Positions 50,801 to 61,826 of a DNA stretch of 64,000 bases are shown here, piece after piece (position 1 is the stretch's first letter; each line of letters begins with the position of its first letter). A program made the translations under genes and the position numbers. Source of the DNA: Rhabdophis nuchalis (Eukaryota; Chordata; Lepidosauria; Squamata; Natricidae); NCBI GenBank assembly GCA_039707465.1, contig CM077647.1, positions 115,942,610 to 116,006,609 on the forward strand. The letters are read 5' to 3'. The notes under the pieces are model-generated. The model worked only from the letters and a program-made list of their open reading frames with translations, made no database searches and was not told the DNA's origin.

Positions 50801-53800
50801 GGGGGGCATGACAGAAAATAATTGAGAAGCACTGCCCTAAGGGGAGTAGTATGACAGCTGTGCCATAACAACAAAACAACAGGACACTGCTGGAGGGGTG
50901 TGTGTGAGTGTAGGTGTGGGTGTAGTGTGTAAAACCCAATATATAGATCTCAGTGAGTTCTGGCGGTCTTGCCCCTGTGTAGACATTAAGGATTGTGTTT
51001 CATATCTGTCTTTCAGTAAACCCATTCTTGGTAAACCCATTCTTGCCCTTCACACAGTCACTCAAGCACTCGTGACATCCCGATTTGACTACTGTAATGC
51101 TCTCTACATGGGGCTTCCCTTGAGGTGCACTCGAAAGCTACAGCTAGTCCAGAATGCGGCCGCGCGGGTGATTACGGGAGCCTCTAGATGCTCCCACATA
51201 ACACCGCTCCTGCGTGAGCTGCACTGGCTACCTGTGGCCTTTCGGGTGCGCTTCAAGGTTTTGACGACCATCTTTAAAGCGCTCCATGGCTCGGGACCTA
51301 GTTATATGCGAGACAGTCTCCTGCCCCATACATCCCTTCGTCCGATCCGCTCCCACAGAGAGAGCCTTCTCAGGGTGCAGTAGGCCGGGCAATGCCAGTT
51401 GGCGACACCCAGGGGAAGGGCCTTCTCTGTGGCGGGCCCTACCCTTTGGAACGACTTACCCCCTGAACTACGTACCATCTCAGACCTCCGCCTCTTCCGC
51501 CAGTGTCTTAAGACACACCTTTTCCATCAAGCTGGCCTAGAGTAACCTCCCATTGTGACTGTTCTTAGATAGTTTTAATCTGGGGGATTTTAAACGATTT
51601 TAGCACAGGGTAGGGATTTAATATGTTTTTAAATTTTGTATTTTGTTATAATTGTTGTGTTTTTAAATTTCCTGCGCGCCGCCCTAGGTTCTTTTTGGAG
51701 AAGGTGCGGGGTGTAAATTCGAATAAAATAAAAAAATAAAAATAAATGGGTTGGATTATTGCAGCAACCAGTGACTCTGTCACAGCCCTGGGACCATTTC
51801 TCCTAGATTTTATCACCAATCTTCCCCCAATGCAAAGATATATAAGCATACTAGTAGTAGTGAATTTATTTATGTCTTGAAAAGGATCTCCTAATGTCCC
51901 AGGAAATGGCTCGGCTTCTTTTGGACCACATGTCTGAAATTACATGGTTGAATATTTGGTCAACCATGTAATTTCAGACAATGGAAGGCCCTCTTATTAA
52001 ATATTTTTTTTAAAAATTGAGGGATTCTTGGTGCTCTCTTGAGCTTGGTAGTTTTTTTGCAGACATCTCACTACCCAAACTAGGTGTAACATCATCAGTG
52101 CTACTTCATGTTCTTTTCCATGTATCATCTGGCCCCTAACAGAGAATCTGAAATGGTTACTCAACTGTGACAAGATGTAATATTTCATATCGGCAAGGCA
52201 ACTGAACTGATCTTATTGCTCTTCCTTACAACAATGCAGCACACGCCTCTACTAGTATGTCTTTGTTCCAAGCAACTTTCAGATTCCATTATCAGGTCTT
52301 GCCAACAATCATGCACAAAAACACCATCCCTTATGCTTCACATTTTCTGCACAAGAGGCAAGCTGCCTAAAGCCTCTTAAAGAACAACTTGAACTGGTAA
52401 AGGGCATGTACAAAAAAGCAGCAGATGCCTATAAACAAAGAGAGGGCTAGAACTGCAGAAGGGGATTTGTCGTGCCTTCCCACTTTTTTCTTTTTAAACT
52501 CCAAAAGGCCTTTCAAGAAATTGGATAAAAATGTATTGGGTTCTTCCCAGTGATTAAGCAAATAAATCCAGTTATACTCAAGTTGCAATTGGGAATTTTC
52601 ATCAATGAAAGTTCACCCTGTTCCGTTACTCTTTATTGGTGAAAGAGGCTTCCCCCTGAATTTTGCATTCACAGGTAACACTCCCCTCTTATACTGGTAA
52701 ATGGGGAGGGAAAATATAAATTGGAAGCAATTCTAGACACAGAGGAAAGTGGGTAGAATACTTCTGGATTCAGAACTGCTGCAGATGGTAACCAAGACTA
52801 GAAGGGCTTTTACCCAAATACATAATATGCTCCAATTGCACTAATTCCTAGATCAGGAGGCACTGCTCATTGTCACTAAGTCATTTCCTGATTGCATTTG
52901 ATTAGTGTATAAAGTACATAGATGCATTTTACACAGGGTGGTTCTTGAAGAGCATTTGGAAGTTTCAACTTGTATAGAATGCAGTGGCACTTGTAGTAAT
53001 GGATGCTTCCTGATGTATTTACACAATATCTCTGCTTACAGGTGCAATTCAAATGTTAGTCGTTCTGTTTAAAACCTATATGGCATGTTGCCAAATCTCA
53101 TGTAAGCAAAACAAATCTGCTCCAGGTCCCATTGGTGAAGCAGTGTCAAGTGCTAGACCTAGAGAGCATCCGTTCTTTCTCATGGTGCCTGTCTTGTAGA
53201 ACAGCCTCCACCCTGAGTTGCAGACAGCTCCAACCTTGGCAATAGCAAGAGCACTTAGACTAACATAGCATTTTACAGTGCTTTACAACCCTCTCTAAGC
53301 GGTTTGCAGAGTCAGCATATTGCCCCAATTTGGGTTGTTTACTTACCTTGGAAGGATGGAAGGCTGAGTCAACCTTGAACCTAGTAAGATTTAAGCTGCC
53401 AAATTGCAGGCAGCTGGCAGGCAGCAGAAGTAGCTTGAAATATTGCACTCTAATCACTGCAACACCATGACTCATTGCTACTTTTTATCTCTGTTTGCTA
53501 CCTAGAGATCCTTTAATATAGTGTTTCTCAACCTTGGTAACTTGAAGATGTCCGGACTTCAACTCCCAGAATTCCCCAGCCAGCAAATGCTGGCTGGGGA
53601 ATTCTGAGAGTTGAAGTCCAGACATCTTCAAGTTGCCAAGGTTGAGAAATACTGCTTTAATGGAAGGGCAGCTCTATAAATTTGTTTAATAAATCAATAA
53701 AAATATATGTATAACAATCTTTTTTTTTTGTTCATTAATTTATCCTTTTTACATTTTATACTCTATCTTTAAATTTGAAACCATAGTAGCTTTTGTTGGA

Positions 53801-55478
53801 TCGTAACAGAGGTGGTATTCAGCAAGTTCTGACCAGTTCCAGAGAACTGGTAGCGGAAATTTTGAGTACTTCAAAGAACTGGTAAATACCACCTCCCACT
53901 GGCCCCGCCCCCATCTATTCTCTGCCTCCCGAGTCCCAGCTGATCGGGAGGAAATGGAATTCTGCAGTAACCTTTCCCTGGAGTTGGGTGGGAATGGAGA
54001 TTTTACAGTATCCTTCCTCTGCCATGCCCAACAAGACACGGCCAACAAGACACACCACACCCACCAAACCACGCACACAGAACCAGTAGTAAAAACATTT
54101 GAATCCCACCACTGGATAATAATTACCATAATATAGTGTAAGGGAAAAGCGTTTTCGTCTAGCACTTTTATGAAAGAAAATAAAAATTAGCTTTATTTAG
54201 GAAATAATAAGTTATACGAGTCTATCTACAGCTAAGCCTGTGGAGTGATCTCTTCTAGCCTGAACTATCAGAAAGAAAAGAGAACTGAACTGAAAGAGAA
54301 ACTAACAGGCTCAGGAATATCCAACAGATGACATGTTATATAGAAATATATGAAGAAAGAGAGAAAAAAGTGCAGAAATGTTCTATGCTAAATATTTTGG
54401 AACTAGTTTATTAACAATCAATAGGTTCAAGGTTGAAGAAACCTAGCCCAGCAACATTAACATGTAATGTGACATTTTCATGCAGTTTTGTTTAATGTAA
54501 GTGACATCTCTGTTCCACCTTTTTCCAAAGAAAGAAAAATTAACCTTATTACCATATTATCCTGGGAGGGATAATAGATGCAAAAGATGCTGCACAGGTC
54601 AGGAAAGGCATGTGTTATGGTGCTGTACAGGTCAGGAAAGGTGCTTGGGTGTGTGCAAGAACTTCCTTACAGATCAGAAAGGTATAAGAGCTTGTAGCAT
54701 ACTGGAGGTCAGATACAATGAGCAGACATGTACAATTCATTGGCAGGATGCAAGTGCAGAGTGTCTGGAGAGACATGAATGGGGGAGACTTAACTGAGCA
54801 ACTTGCAACCTTCCCTACTAACTTCCCTCTTGCTCATGCTCCTTGCAAACTGAAGCATGGGCAATCATGATTAAGTTCGTGCTTCCTGCCAGCTTCCCTA
54901 TTGATTTGTGGGGGCACTGGAAATGACAATCATATCACCCTGGCTGACCACAACAGCATGGTAGTGCCAAATCTGCAGCAGCATAGCAGTGGCTCTAAAA
55001 GGGCCACAAGCTTCCCAAATTTCATTCTGCAGGAGCAAGGGTCCCAGCATTGTGTAAGTTAATCTGTTTGAGGTACCTTGGTTCAAAAAAATGATGCCTT
55101 GTGACTCACAATTTTGCCCAACTGAAGATTGCAAAATCATTCTAAAAATGTCCTTTTAAAGTATATTTGAAATTGGAACTATATGGGCTTGGGTGTACAA
55201 AATTCAACGTTATTGTGTCGTCGTGTGTTCATTTTTAATAATTGATGATAGGAGGAAATTTTACCAATTAAGTCTGCAGGCAACTCCTACTAACCTGAAC
55301 GTCCAATACTGTCTGATGCAATTTTGGAAGTTTTCGACTGACTCTGCTTGCTACTTGCCCGTGTGGAAACTGATGGGGCATGAGAAAGTGGAATTGCAGT
55401 GCTGCTGGTCTCTCCTCTGATTGTAGTAAGATCTTGCATGCTAAAACTCCGGAGCCTCTCTGACAGCGCTCCTTGACC
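41867..55478 (-). CDS. REEP1: Receptor expression-enhancing protein 1, last two coding exons
   Basis: REEP1 is a hairpin membrane protein that shapes tubular endoplasmic reticulum and links it to microtubules; the human gene is mutated in hereditary spastic paraplegia SPG31. Only the C-terminal cytoplasmic tail is in the window. The exon at 55295-55478 has the diagnostic block [20 protein letters not shown]. The final exon at 41867-41877 adds the last residues, giving ...GRSGTA-stop; mammalian REEP1 also ends SGTA. The intron between them is 13.4 kb. Exons for the hydrophobic hairpin domain (human exons 1-5) are not seen up to 64000 and must lie further right. Confidence 0.95.
42100..42255 (-). 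mobile_element. LINE 3' end fragment, minus strand
   Basis: TTTTTATCCTGCCTTTCTCC, then CCAGAACAGCAACTC is a degenerate reverse of the LINE 3' UTR (ATCCCGCCCTTCTCC...). Confidence 0.45.
43633..43860. mobile_element. hAT left end (CAGGGGTCCCCAAC type)
   Basis: CAGGAGTCCCCAACTTTTTT is a typical hAT terminus. The right end was not found, so the length is uncertain. Confidence 0.38.
45160..45290. mobile_element. hAT-like repeat (GAACCTGTGGCCCTCC)
   Basis: GGGATGAGGAACCTGTGGCC, then CTCCAAATGTTACTGG, and the later block ACTAGGAACTATAATTCAAC are the core of a very common squamate hAT-type repeat. Boundaries are eroded. Confidence 0.5.
45532..46201. mobile_element. CpG-island-like hAT element with perfect 8-bp duplication
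   Basis: 670 bases, ends CAGTGGCGTAGCGTGGG and CCCACGCTACGCCTCTG (inverted), flanked by CCCCTACC (45524-45531 and 46202-46209). The interior is extremely GC- and CpG-rich, giving long open frames on both strands (up to 220 codons, one reading out of the element). They show no transposase or other domain and overlap in all frames, as GC-rich DNA does. Confidence 0.93.
47265..47408. mobile_element. TA-flanked MITE, partial copy
   Basis: The right half only: GAACATTGCAAGTTGCGATT, then ATGATCATAACTCAAGGACT, matching the end of the family (ATAAGTCGGGGACTACCTG). Confidence 0.55.
47650..47877. mobile_element. hAT element with perfect 8-bp duplication
   Basis: 228 bases, CAGTGGTAGTCAACCTGGTC to AAAGGTTGAGTACGCCTG, flanked by ATCTAAAT (47642-47649 and 47878-47885). 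Internal inverted CTACCGCCCACTAGTGGGC and AAAGTGGGCGGTAGG. Confidence 0.92.
49150..49440 (+). pseudogene. Gypsy reverse transcriptase fragment
   Basis: Reads [18 protein letters not shown], then FEYAVMP, then [20 protein letters not shown], the fingers-palm part of Gypsy RT. The catalytic Tyr-x-Asp-Asp has become Y-L-G-D, and stops interrupt the frame. Confidence 0.82.
49578..50049. mobile_element. AAAATAAGAC inverted-repeat MITE inside the Gypsy
   Basis: Left TACTGTTTCCCCGAAAATAA, right AGAAAATAAGACCTTGTCTT. TA at both borders. Interior CCCCGGATAATAAGCCC and AAATAAGTCCAAGCGCTTAT are typical of a common squamate MITE. The open frames of 113 and 128 codons across it have no domain. Confidence 0.75.
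50050..50330 (+). pseudogene. Gypsy RNase H end fragment
   Basis: Reads [20 protein letters not shown], then LSNKLEH, the well-known end of the Gypsy RNase H domain (family pattern F.I.Y.PG..N..AD.LSR). An 82-codon open frame happens to remain. Confidence 0.8.
50501..50834. mobile_element. hAT element with perfect 8-bp duplication, inside the Gypsy
   Basis: 334 bases, CAGTGCTTCTCAAATAGTGG to AATTGAGAAGCACTG, flanked by CCCTAAGG (50493-50500 and 50835-50842). The interior has GGGGGGCGCGAGGC and GGGGGGCGCGAAATG blocks at both sides. Confidence 0.93.
50843..51045 (+). pseudogene. Gypsy integrase N-terminal fragment
   Basis: Around 50950-51045 the translation [20 protein letters not shown], then KPILGKP follows the pattern of the integrase zinc-binding region (FWWP...DI..YV.SC..C...K...GKP). 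The 15-base unit GTAAACCCATTCTTG is tandemly doubled at 51016-51045, exactly where the LINE begins. Confidence 0.68.
51046..51747 (+). mobile_element. CR1/L3-like LINE 3' end inside the Gypsy
   Basis: Encodes [20 protein letters not shown] through [20 protein letters not shown] to [16 protein letters not shown], then frameshifts. The 3' UTR ends GGAGAAGGTGCGGGGTGTAA, then (AATAAA)n. It is a close relative of the copy at 24481. Confidence 0.9.
51748..52012 (+). pseudogene. Gypsy integrase catalytic-core fragment
   Basis: Reads [19 protein letters not shown] (51807-51863), the first catalytic Asp region, and VISDNGRPS near 51970-51998, the second. A stop and a deletion separate them. The sequence [11 protein letters not shown] between them includes a small inverted repeat. 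Confidence 0.78.
52013..52150. mobile_element. Squamate repeat fragment (TGATGATGTTACACCTAG type)
   Basis: TTGGTGCTCTCTTGAGCTTG, then TTTGCAGACATCTCACTACC and AACATCATCAGTGCTACTTC form a repeat piece common in squamates, which I associate with Penelope-like elements. Clade uncertain. Confidence 0.55.
52200..52620 (+). pseudogene. Gypsy integrase C-terminal fragment
   Basis: [20 protein letters not shown] (52215-52275) matches the end of the core (family FAYN...H.ST..SPF). [10 protein letters not shown], further stops, then MKVHPV near 52600 match the C-terminal pattern (LP..KL.P...G...K....HPVFH). Confidence 0.7.
53000..53235 (+). mobile_element. Old CR1/L3-like LINE C-terminal fragment
   Basis: Broken frame with VQFKC-type start, [18 protein letters not shown], then [12 protein letters not shown] and [11 protein letters not shown], which parallels [15 protein letters not shown] and [11 protein letters not shown] of the younger copies. 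Confidence 0.55.
53241..53475 (-). mobile_element. tRNA-derived squamate SINE
   Basis: Minus-strand copy of the SINE seen at 23791: AATAGCAAGAGCACTTAGAC, CCCTCTCTAAGCGGTTTGC, GGCTGAGTCAACCTTGAAC, ending in the tRNA-like head (CACTGCAACACCATGACTC). Confidence 0.85.
53519..53654. mobile_element. Palindromic hAT MITE
   Basis: 136 bases, TAGTGTTTCTCAACCTTGGT and inverse AAGGTTGAGAAATACTG, with a central CCAGCCAGCAAATGCTGGCTGG hairpin split as CCAGCCAGCA / TGCTGGCTGG. Flanks CTTTAATA and CTTTAATG agree at 7 of 8. Confidence 0.9.
53807..54114. mobile_element. hAT element, CAGTGGTGGGATTC family
   Basis: CAGAGGTGGTATTCAGCAAG to TGAATCCCACCACTG. The body is nearly the same as the copy at 2149 (GAACTGGTAGCGGAAATTTT, GGGTGGGAATGGAGATTTT). 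Flanks GATCGTAA and GATAATAA agree at 6 of 8. Confidence 0.82.
55295..55478 (-). CDS. REEP1: REEP1 penultimate coding exon
   Basis: 184 nt, phase 0 to 1, from a TTTTTCACAG acceptor to a TCAG/GTTAGT donor. The first 22 residues match mammals almost exactly ([20 protein letters not shown], then RG). The rest is a Ser/Thr/Lys-rich tail ending [13 protein letters not shown], diverged but alignable with SRSASESASSS. If the donor were not used, a TAG would follow one codon later. Confidence 0.95.
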
Positions 55479-57154
55479 CTGTGAAAAATCAATTGTGACA
55501 CATAATAACTTTTTCATTCGGAATAATAGGTATTTGTGAAGAAAAAGAGAGAAAGAAAGCACACATTGAAAATCCATTATTTTGAGTGACAGATTTTGAC
55601 ATACTTCATCTCTCCTTCAATAAAATGGTTTATTTTTTTAATTGTCATGTTTTTATGCATATTAATATATATGGACATTTTATTCATCCTCATACTCACA
55701 TAAAAGTATTTCTAAAATCCCTTTTGAGGGGCAACTTGTATTGTAAAATTTTGAGAAATTTACAGTATGTGAAAGAATACTCCCAAAAGAACAATTTTCT
55801 TGGCAGAGAAAAAGCATTCTCTTCCAAAGTTTCAACTCCCCTATTTTGTAGCTACCAGGACTCTGTTTTTTGAGCAATAATGGCATTTCTGGGATTCATC
55901 TTTTCTTGCTAGCATTCTTGAGGACATTATAAGCAGGCTGCATTCTTACTCCCTTCTGGTATATTATCACCCATAAACTAGCTGGGGAAGGAATTTAAAA
56001 AAGCTCATTAGATCATAGGTTCATTTTGTTCAGAACCTTCTATATCTCATTGATTGGTGATTTCAAACAGGACGCTTTCTCAACCCCTCTGGAGATGCTG
56101 GGGACTGATGTACAAATGGTATGCTCCACTACTGAAGAATTGCTTTTTCACATTAAATGGATATAGAATTGTGGCTACATTTAGTATATTGGGTTAATCT
56201 TTGTTTCAGTCTCTTAATGCACACTAGAATATCCATTTCCAAATCAATATTCTTAATTATGCCTCTGTAAATTTTGTAGAAGTATTTTTCTACATAAGAT
56301 TGAAACATTGAATATTTAATACTGTTGTTCCTCCTTAGACCGATTTAAAAGAAGCTCAAGAATCTTATATTCTTGAGCTTCCCAGTATCAAGCATCCACT
56401 AACAGAAAACTTGATTATTACTATCATTCTTCTCCCATTAAAAAATGGGTTTAGTTGTAAAGGAACATATTATCCACAGTTGATATTTCTCAAGTAGTGT
56501 AATAAATACAATATACATAGTTTTATTTTCATATAAAGATCACATTCTATTTTTCTCAAGTGGTCATGATCTGAAAATACATAATACAGGTGTGTCTTTC
56601 AGCAATGATTTAACATCTTTTGCTCTGCAATGGAGATGTAGAAACAATGGTTTTTTATATTGTATATAAATGATTCTAGATAATTATGGTGTTTCAGAGA
56701 CTAATTCTTGAATAAAATTTTATTTAAAAAGATGGGAGGGAAACATGAAAAAATTCTTTTAGCAAAACAGTTAGAAATACAGAACTATTCAAGACATTGG
56801 CAGGATTTGAAAACAAACTATAATAAAACAACAAATATAAGATTTGTGTGTGTGTATTAAAAATAGGAAAAAAATAAACGGGATTTATGGATTTAATGAT
56901 AAGACATGCTAGAAGATGGAAAGAAGGGACCACTAATGTATCCTTAGAGAGAAAGGATAAAATATATAAAATATCATTGCTATAAATATGAGAAACCACT
57001 CTTAAGATTTTTTTCTTTTTCTCTCTCATATTTTATTTCTCTTATTTACTTAACTCTTTTCTATAACTTTCTTTTTTATTTAAATTTGTAGTGCTTTACT
57101 TTGCAAATTACTTATTTAATAATTAAAAAAATACATACAATACTCTCGAGCAGA

Positions 57155-57379
57155 TAGCAATAGCACTTAGACTTATATACCGCTTCACAGGGCTTTACAG
57201 CCCTCTCTAAGCAGTTTGCCGAATCAGCATATTGCTCCAACAATCTGGGTCCTCATCTTACCGACCTCGGAAGGATGAAAGGCTCAGTCAACCTTGAACC
57301 ACTCAGAACAGAACTCCTGGAGTGAGCAATGAGTTAGCCTGCAATACTGTATTCTGACCACTGAGCCACCACAGCTCGT
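57155..57379 (-). mobile_element. tRNA-derived squamate SINE
   Basis: The best copy: AGCAATAGCACTTAGACTTA, ATACCGCTTCACAGGGC, CAACAATCTGGGTCCTCATC, ending CTGAGCCACCACAGCTC, the tRNA-like head on the minus strand. Confidence 0.88.
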
Positions 57380-57972
57380 CACAATATGCTATTGATCTAG
57401 TAGTAATAAAGATGTAACTGATGTAAACAGGTATCAATTTAATAAAATACACACAATGACTGAGATTCAATAAAGACAATAATAATCAAAGACATACATT
57501 TGATTTAAACATAACATACTTTTAGCTAACTGATTTCCCCCTCAATCATGTTTTAATCTGCAATAGATTTTTCTCTGACTCAGTTATCCTTGGGCTTCAG
57601 TCCCTGAGGGTTCCAGTCAGTTAAATTTGGAGGCTGCTTGGGACATGGTAGATATGCTGGTTTTTCTTCTTAGCTTCCATTCCCAATCTCTGCTTTAGTT
57701 TTCAAAACAACAAACCATTTTCTCTAGCAGAAAGGGAGGAGTTTAAGTAATCTGATTTTACAGGTAAGCCAAAACATGCTACTATCTTTTTTACAAGTCT
57801 AGTTTCATTGTCTGTGATGAATTAATGTGGATCGAAACAAATGTGTTTGCTGTCAGAGGAGTTGACTGACTCATTCACCACACGTATCTCTTTTAAAAGA
57901 TTATGGGGTTAGCAAAATACTGCTCTGTCTGCTAGGATGGCCATGCTAAGAACTAATCCTTAACACAACATA

Positions 57973-58353
57973 CAGGCAGTCCTTCGACTTATGACCATAA
58001 TGGAACCTGCCCATTACAGTTGTAAATCATTATGGTTATACAGCGGGTCACCAATATGATCAAACCAATGTTATGCCTTTTTGTTTTTTGCAATGGTTGT
58101 TAAGGCACTGCTGCTGTCATAAAGCAACCACTGTGGTCATAAAGCAACCATTGCTCACTATAGGACATTTTTGCTGAAAACTGGAAGACACTGCAAACAG
58201 TCATGAATGCAGCCAGCTGTTGAGCATTCGACATATGGTCATGTGATTGGAAGGCATTGCAACTTCAGAATCAGATCATAAGTACCTTTGGAGGGAGTCC
58301 ATCATAACTTCAAATGGTTGCTAAGCAACCAGTTATAAGTCGGGGACTACCTG
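57973..58353. mobile_element. TA-flanked MITE, complete copy
   Basis: CAGGCAGTCCTTCGACTTAT to TAAGTCGGGGACTACCTG, inverted ends of about 18 bases. Interior AAAGCAACCA repeats and TGGTCATGTGATTGGAAGGC. This copy defines the family ends best. Confidence 0.85.
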
Positions 58354-59964
58354 AATGTAGAACATGCAATTAGTTAAGCATATATATAGATATCTCTGTG
58401 TGAAATATCTATTCATCAATGGTAATTTCTGTGCTACTGTTGTCCAAAATAGTTTTGTTGGCAATATTTTTATTTTTTTAGATTCACTTCTTGCATTGCT
58501 GTAAAATTATTGATCCCTTAAAATAATTATCTGAACAACACATCTGTCATTCTATCTTAAAGCCATATTTCTGTGGGATAAGACTCCAGGACACTAACTT
58601 ATTGTGGTGGGCTTCTCAGAGCTATTCAGTCAGTTTTGTGTTCAAATCAACATTTCTATAGAAAACAATGTAATTTCTCATAGATGCATACCACAGCAGA
58701 GCCCACTTTCTCTGAGAGAGAGAAATGGGATTCTCTCATCAACAGTTTCTTAGGAATACCATTGGATGAAGAGTTTGGTGTTAACAATGCTTCAATGCCC
58801 CTCTCTGAAGATCTGTGATTAATGTGAACAGCTTTTCAAAGTCTAAAGCTTCTAAGACAATACTACAACTAAGAGCTGCTTTCAGCTGCTAAAACTCATC
58901 CTGGCAGTTCTCAGTTCACACCTGCACATCTGTTTCTTTCTTCACTAAATCTAACAAAAAAAGGTATATTTTGGTTGTACTTGGAACAACTTCAGGAAGT
59001 AATTGGCTGGTGCCAAGAACAACTGAACATATTTTTTATTAGTTGAAAGGTAAGTCTTGATGACATATTCTCATTGGCCATCTAGTATCTGAGGTAGGCT
59101 AAATTATTCAAGCCAACTGAATAGGGATTCTAGCCTTCCTGATGCATTGAAACACCACCTCAGATATTACAGATGCTCTTCCCAGGTGGTCACATTTTTA
59201 GCCTACCTGACAGGGAATGCTCCCAACATCCATGGCTCCTCATTTCTTCTCCTTATGTAATTTTTTTATGATAGCATGTAGCTTCCATACCAATCCACCC
59301 AGTTAATTCCCTTTTTCAAAACTAGCTTTTAAACCCTTGTCTACTGGGGGCAAAAATCCAAATGACCACTTGGTGTCAACCAACATAGAAAAGCCCTAAT
59401 TAAGTAACTGCTATATTGAATAGTCAATCAGTGGATCCATTGTTTCATGATTTTTTTTTAAAAAAAATCAAAAGCTAATGGTAAAGACAGAAAAAGATTA
59501 AAAAATAATTCGGAGAGTAACAAAGCAGTGTGCTTGCTAATTAAAGGATAATTTTATTTTCTTATTTATTTGACTGATCCCAGGGAGATTAAGACAGCAT
59601 GCAGAACATGACATAGACTGCTGATATGGTGAATGATACTGGATGCGAGTAGAGTTTTAGTTAAGTGAACCACAATCACAGCCCTTAAAATAATGCCCTT
59701 AAAACTATACAAATAACAATATAAACCTATTTTTACATGATACAGAGTAAGCCATGTGGAGGAGGCAGCAAGTTTTAGGACAGCATAACTTTTTGCCAGC
59801 TCCAAAACAGGAAGGGAACATGGTAGCTCCATTGGTGTGGCCAAAGATAATATCTGTAATTATTCAACAATGAACAGAAATGGACCAATAATGTTGATTA
59901 AGAATGTAAGCAGTGAGCAACTAGCTTTGGTGAAAAGTCTTACAAAAAAGTCTTATTTTGCACT

Positions 59965-60336
59965 ACAGGTAGCCCTTGATTTATGACCACAATTGAGTTC
60001 TGAATTTTGGTCCTAGGTCACTGCAGTCATAAGTCAAAACAGCATGTGATTAGCAGCATTTTATAGCTGCTTTTATATCAATCAATTTGTGGGCAAATCC
60101 AGCTTATCCAATGCGTATTTCTTGCCAGAAAGTGGCAAATAAGTCACAAAACACAATTCTGTAATTCTGAAATGCTGCAACTGGTCATAAATGTGAGGCA
60201 GTTACCAAGCACCTGAAATGCAATCAAATGACTGTGGTAGTGATGTAGCACTTATAAATTTGAGGATGGACCCAAAGCCACTTCTTTTGAGTCTTTTGTA
60301 TCTTAGGCAACCAGTCCTAAGTTGAGGATTACCTAT
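59965..60336. mobile_element. TA-flanked MITE, complete copy
   Basis: CAGGTAGCCCTTGATTTATG to CTAAGTTGAGGATTACCTATA. TA precedes the left end. Interior GACCACAATTGAGTTCTG and GAATTCTGAAATGCTGCAAC-type blocks (here TGTAATTCTGAAATGCTG). Confidence 0.82.
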
Positions 60337-61826
60337 AGCTGAAATTTTTGAACGCTCTCCCATCATACCAGATGCTGATATAATGCACTCCAGCCACTCA
60401 ATAGGTTACCAATAAAGGGATAACCATGGCTGCTAAATATTTCAGTCTCAAAATTATCCTTTGCTCTTTACATCTTGAAACAAAGATGTATGTATTTTTT
60501 GCATCCTGTGTTTCTTATTCACTATAAATCTATATCAATTAACTATGGAACAAAATACATGCAAATACACAAAAACATGGACAGAATTAGTAAATGCTAT
60601 CATCACTGTGATTATTAATAAGAAAGCAAAATGATGCCAGATATTACATGAAATTCTTAGGAACCTATGTTTACCTGGGCATCATCATGGTTGAATGGTC
60701 TAGGTAGGACTTGCATTTCAGTAAACATGCATTTAAGTTGTTAAATATTACTTGGGAAAAATATTACTTAAATGAAAAATACTTTCATTTAAACCAAACA
60801 CCAAACTGTTAGTATTATGTTAGAAATAACTTTCAAGAAAATGTATTTTTGTTTGGTATGTATAACTAAAAGTACATATTACATTAAATCAACTTAGTCT
60901 TTTTCTACAAGTATTTCATTAAATAAGCACTTGAAGTATAATATCGGTCTGTATAAATTTCTTGATATGCCCCCAAACCTCTTTGAAGTTCTTCAAGATT
61001 GTACCACCAATGCTTAGAACTGAATGGTAGTAAGTAAATTTTGGTGATGTGATTCCCACCCCTTTTTAGAAATAATATAGAAATAAATGCTTTTCACTTC
61101 TATACCTTAATGGACATATTTTGCTTTGAGCACTTCCCCAAAACATTAAAATGTTTCCCCAGATGTGTTGAACAATGCAAACAAATAATAAAGTTTGTAC
61201 ATTTTTAATCACAGTCTTTACATAGAAGAGTCTTTAGAGATGTAGCTAAAATATTGTTTCAGGTGGGTTTTTCCCCCCAGTAGGAATTGATCACTAAGTT
61301 ACGTGGGCTGTGTAGCACAAGGCAAAAACATATTTTAGAGTGAATGGAGGCACATATATAACAACTTTCTACAGCTTCATAAACCAGATGTAAATTTTCT
61401 TGGGAGTGCACAGCAGAAAAAAACTATAGCTGCTTTAAAGAATTGCAGATATGCTATATTTGACATGCATGTGCTTCAGAGCACCTTAGGTGAAGCTCTG
61501 CACGAACCCTGTGTGTTAAAATCTACAGAAGTGAAACCATGTAGCCACTGAATGACTAAATAATCTGTCATAATTAAGATGAAATTGATATAAAAGTAGT
61601 AAACTATTCCTATGTTAAAGGGCACACCTGCAATTTTTGTTATTACTGATAAAGTCATAGTTTAAAGCTGAATGGATCAAAGAAAGCAGAATAACAATGT
61701 TCCACATTTTACTCTTGATAGTGTTTGTTTTAGTAAAAAAAAAAAAAAGACATTGGCAAGCATGCTGGTCTTGCTTGATAACATGTAGATTAGTTTAGAA
61801 GTTAATAGAAACCTTCACAAGGTTAC

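Larger units (their letters stand above)
49150..52620 (+). mobile_element. Decayed Ty3/Gypsy LTR-retrotransposon pol with four nested insertions
   Basis: Pol pieces occur in the correct order on the plus strand, antisense to REEP1: reverse transcriptase, RNase H end, integrase zinc-binding region, integrase catalytic core, integrase C-terminal region. All frames are broken by stops and shifts. Later insertions separate the pieces: an inverted-repeat MITE (49578-50049), a hAT (50501-50834), a CR1-type LINE (51046-51747) and a squamate repeat fragment (52013-52150). I recognised no LTRs, gag or env, so both ends are open. It is a fossil with no coding capacity. Confidence 0.85.

Noticed and set aside
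60660..60710. A donor-like CCCAG/GTAAAC on the minus strand as a REEP1 exon
   Set aside because: No matching acceptor with an open, conserved frame could be found upstream.
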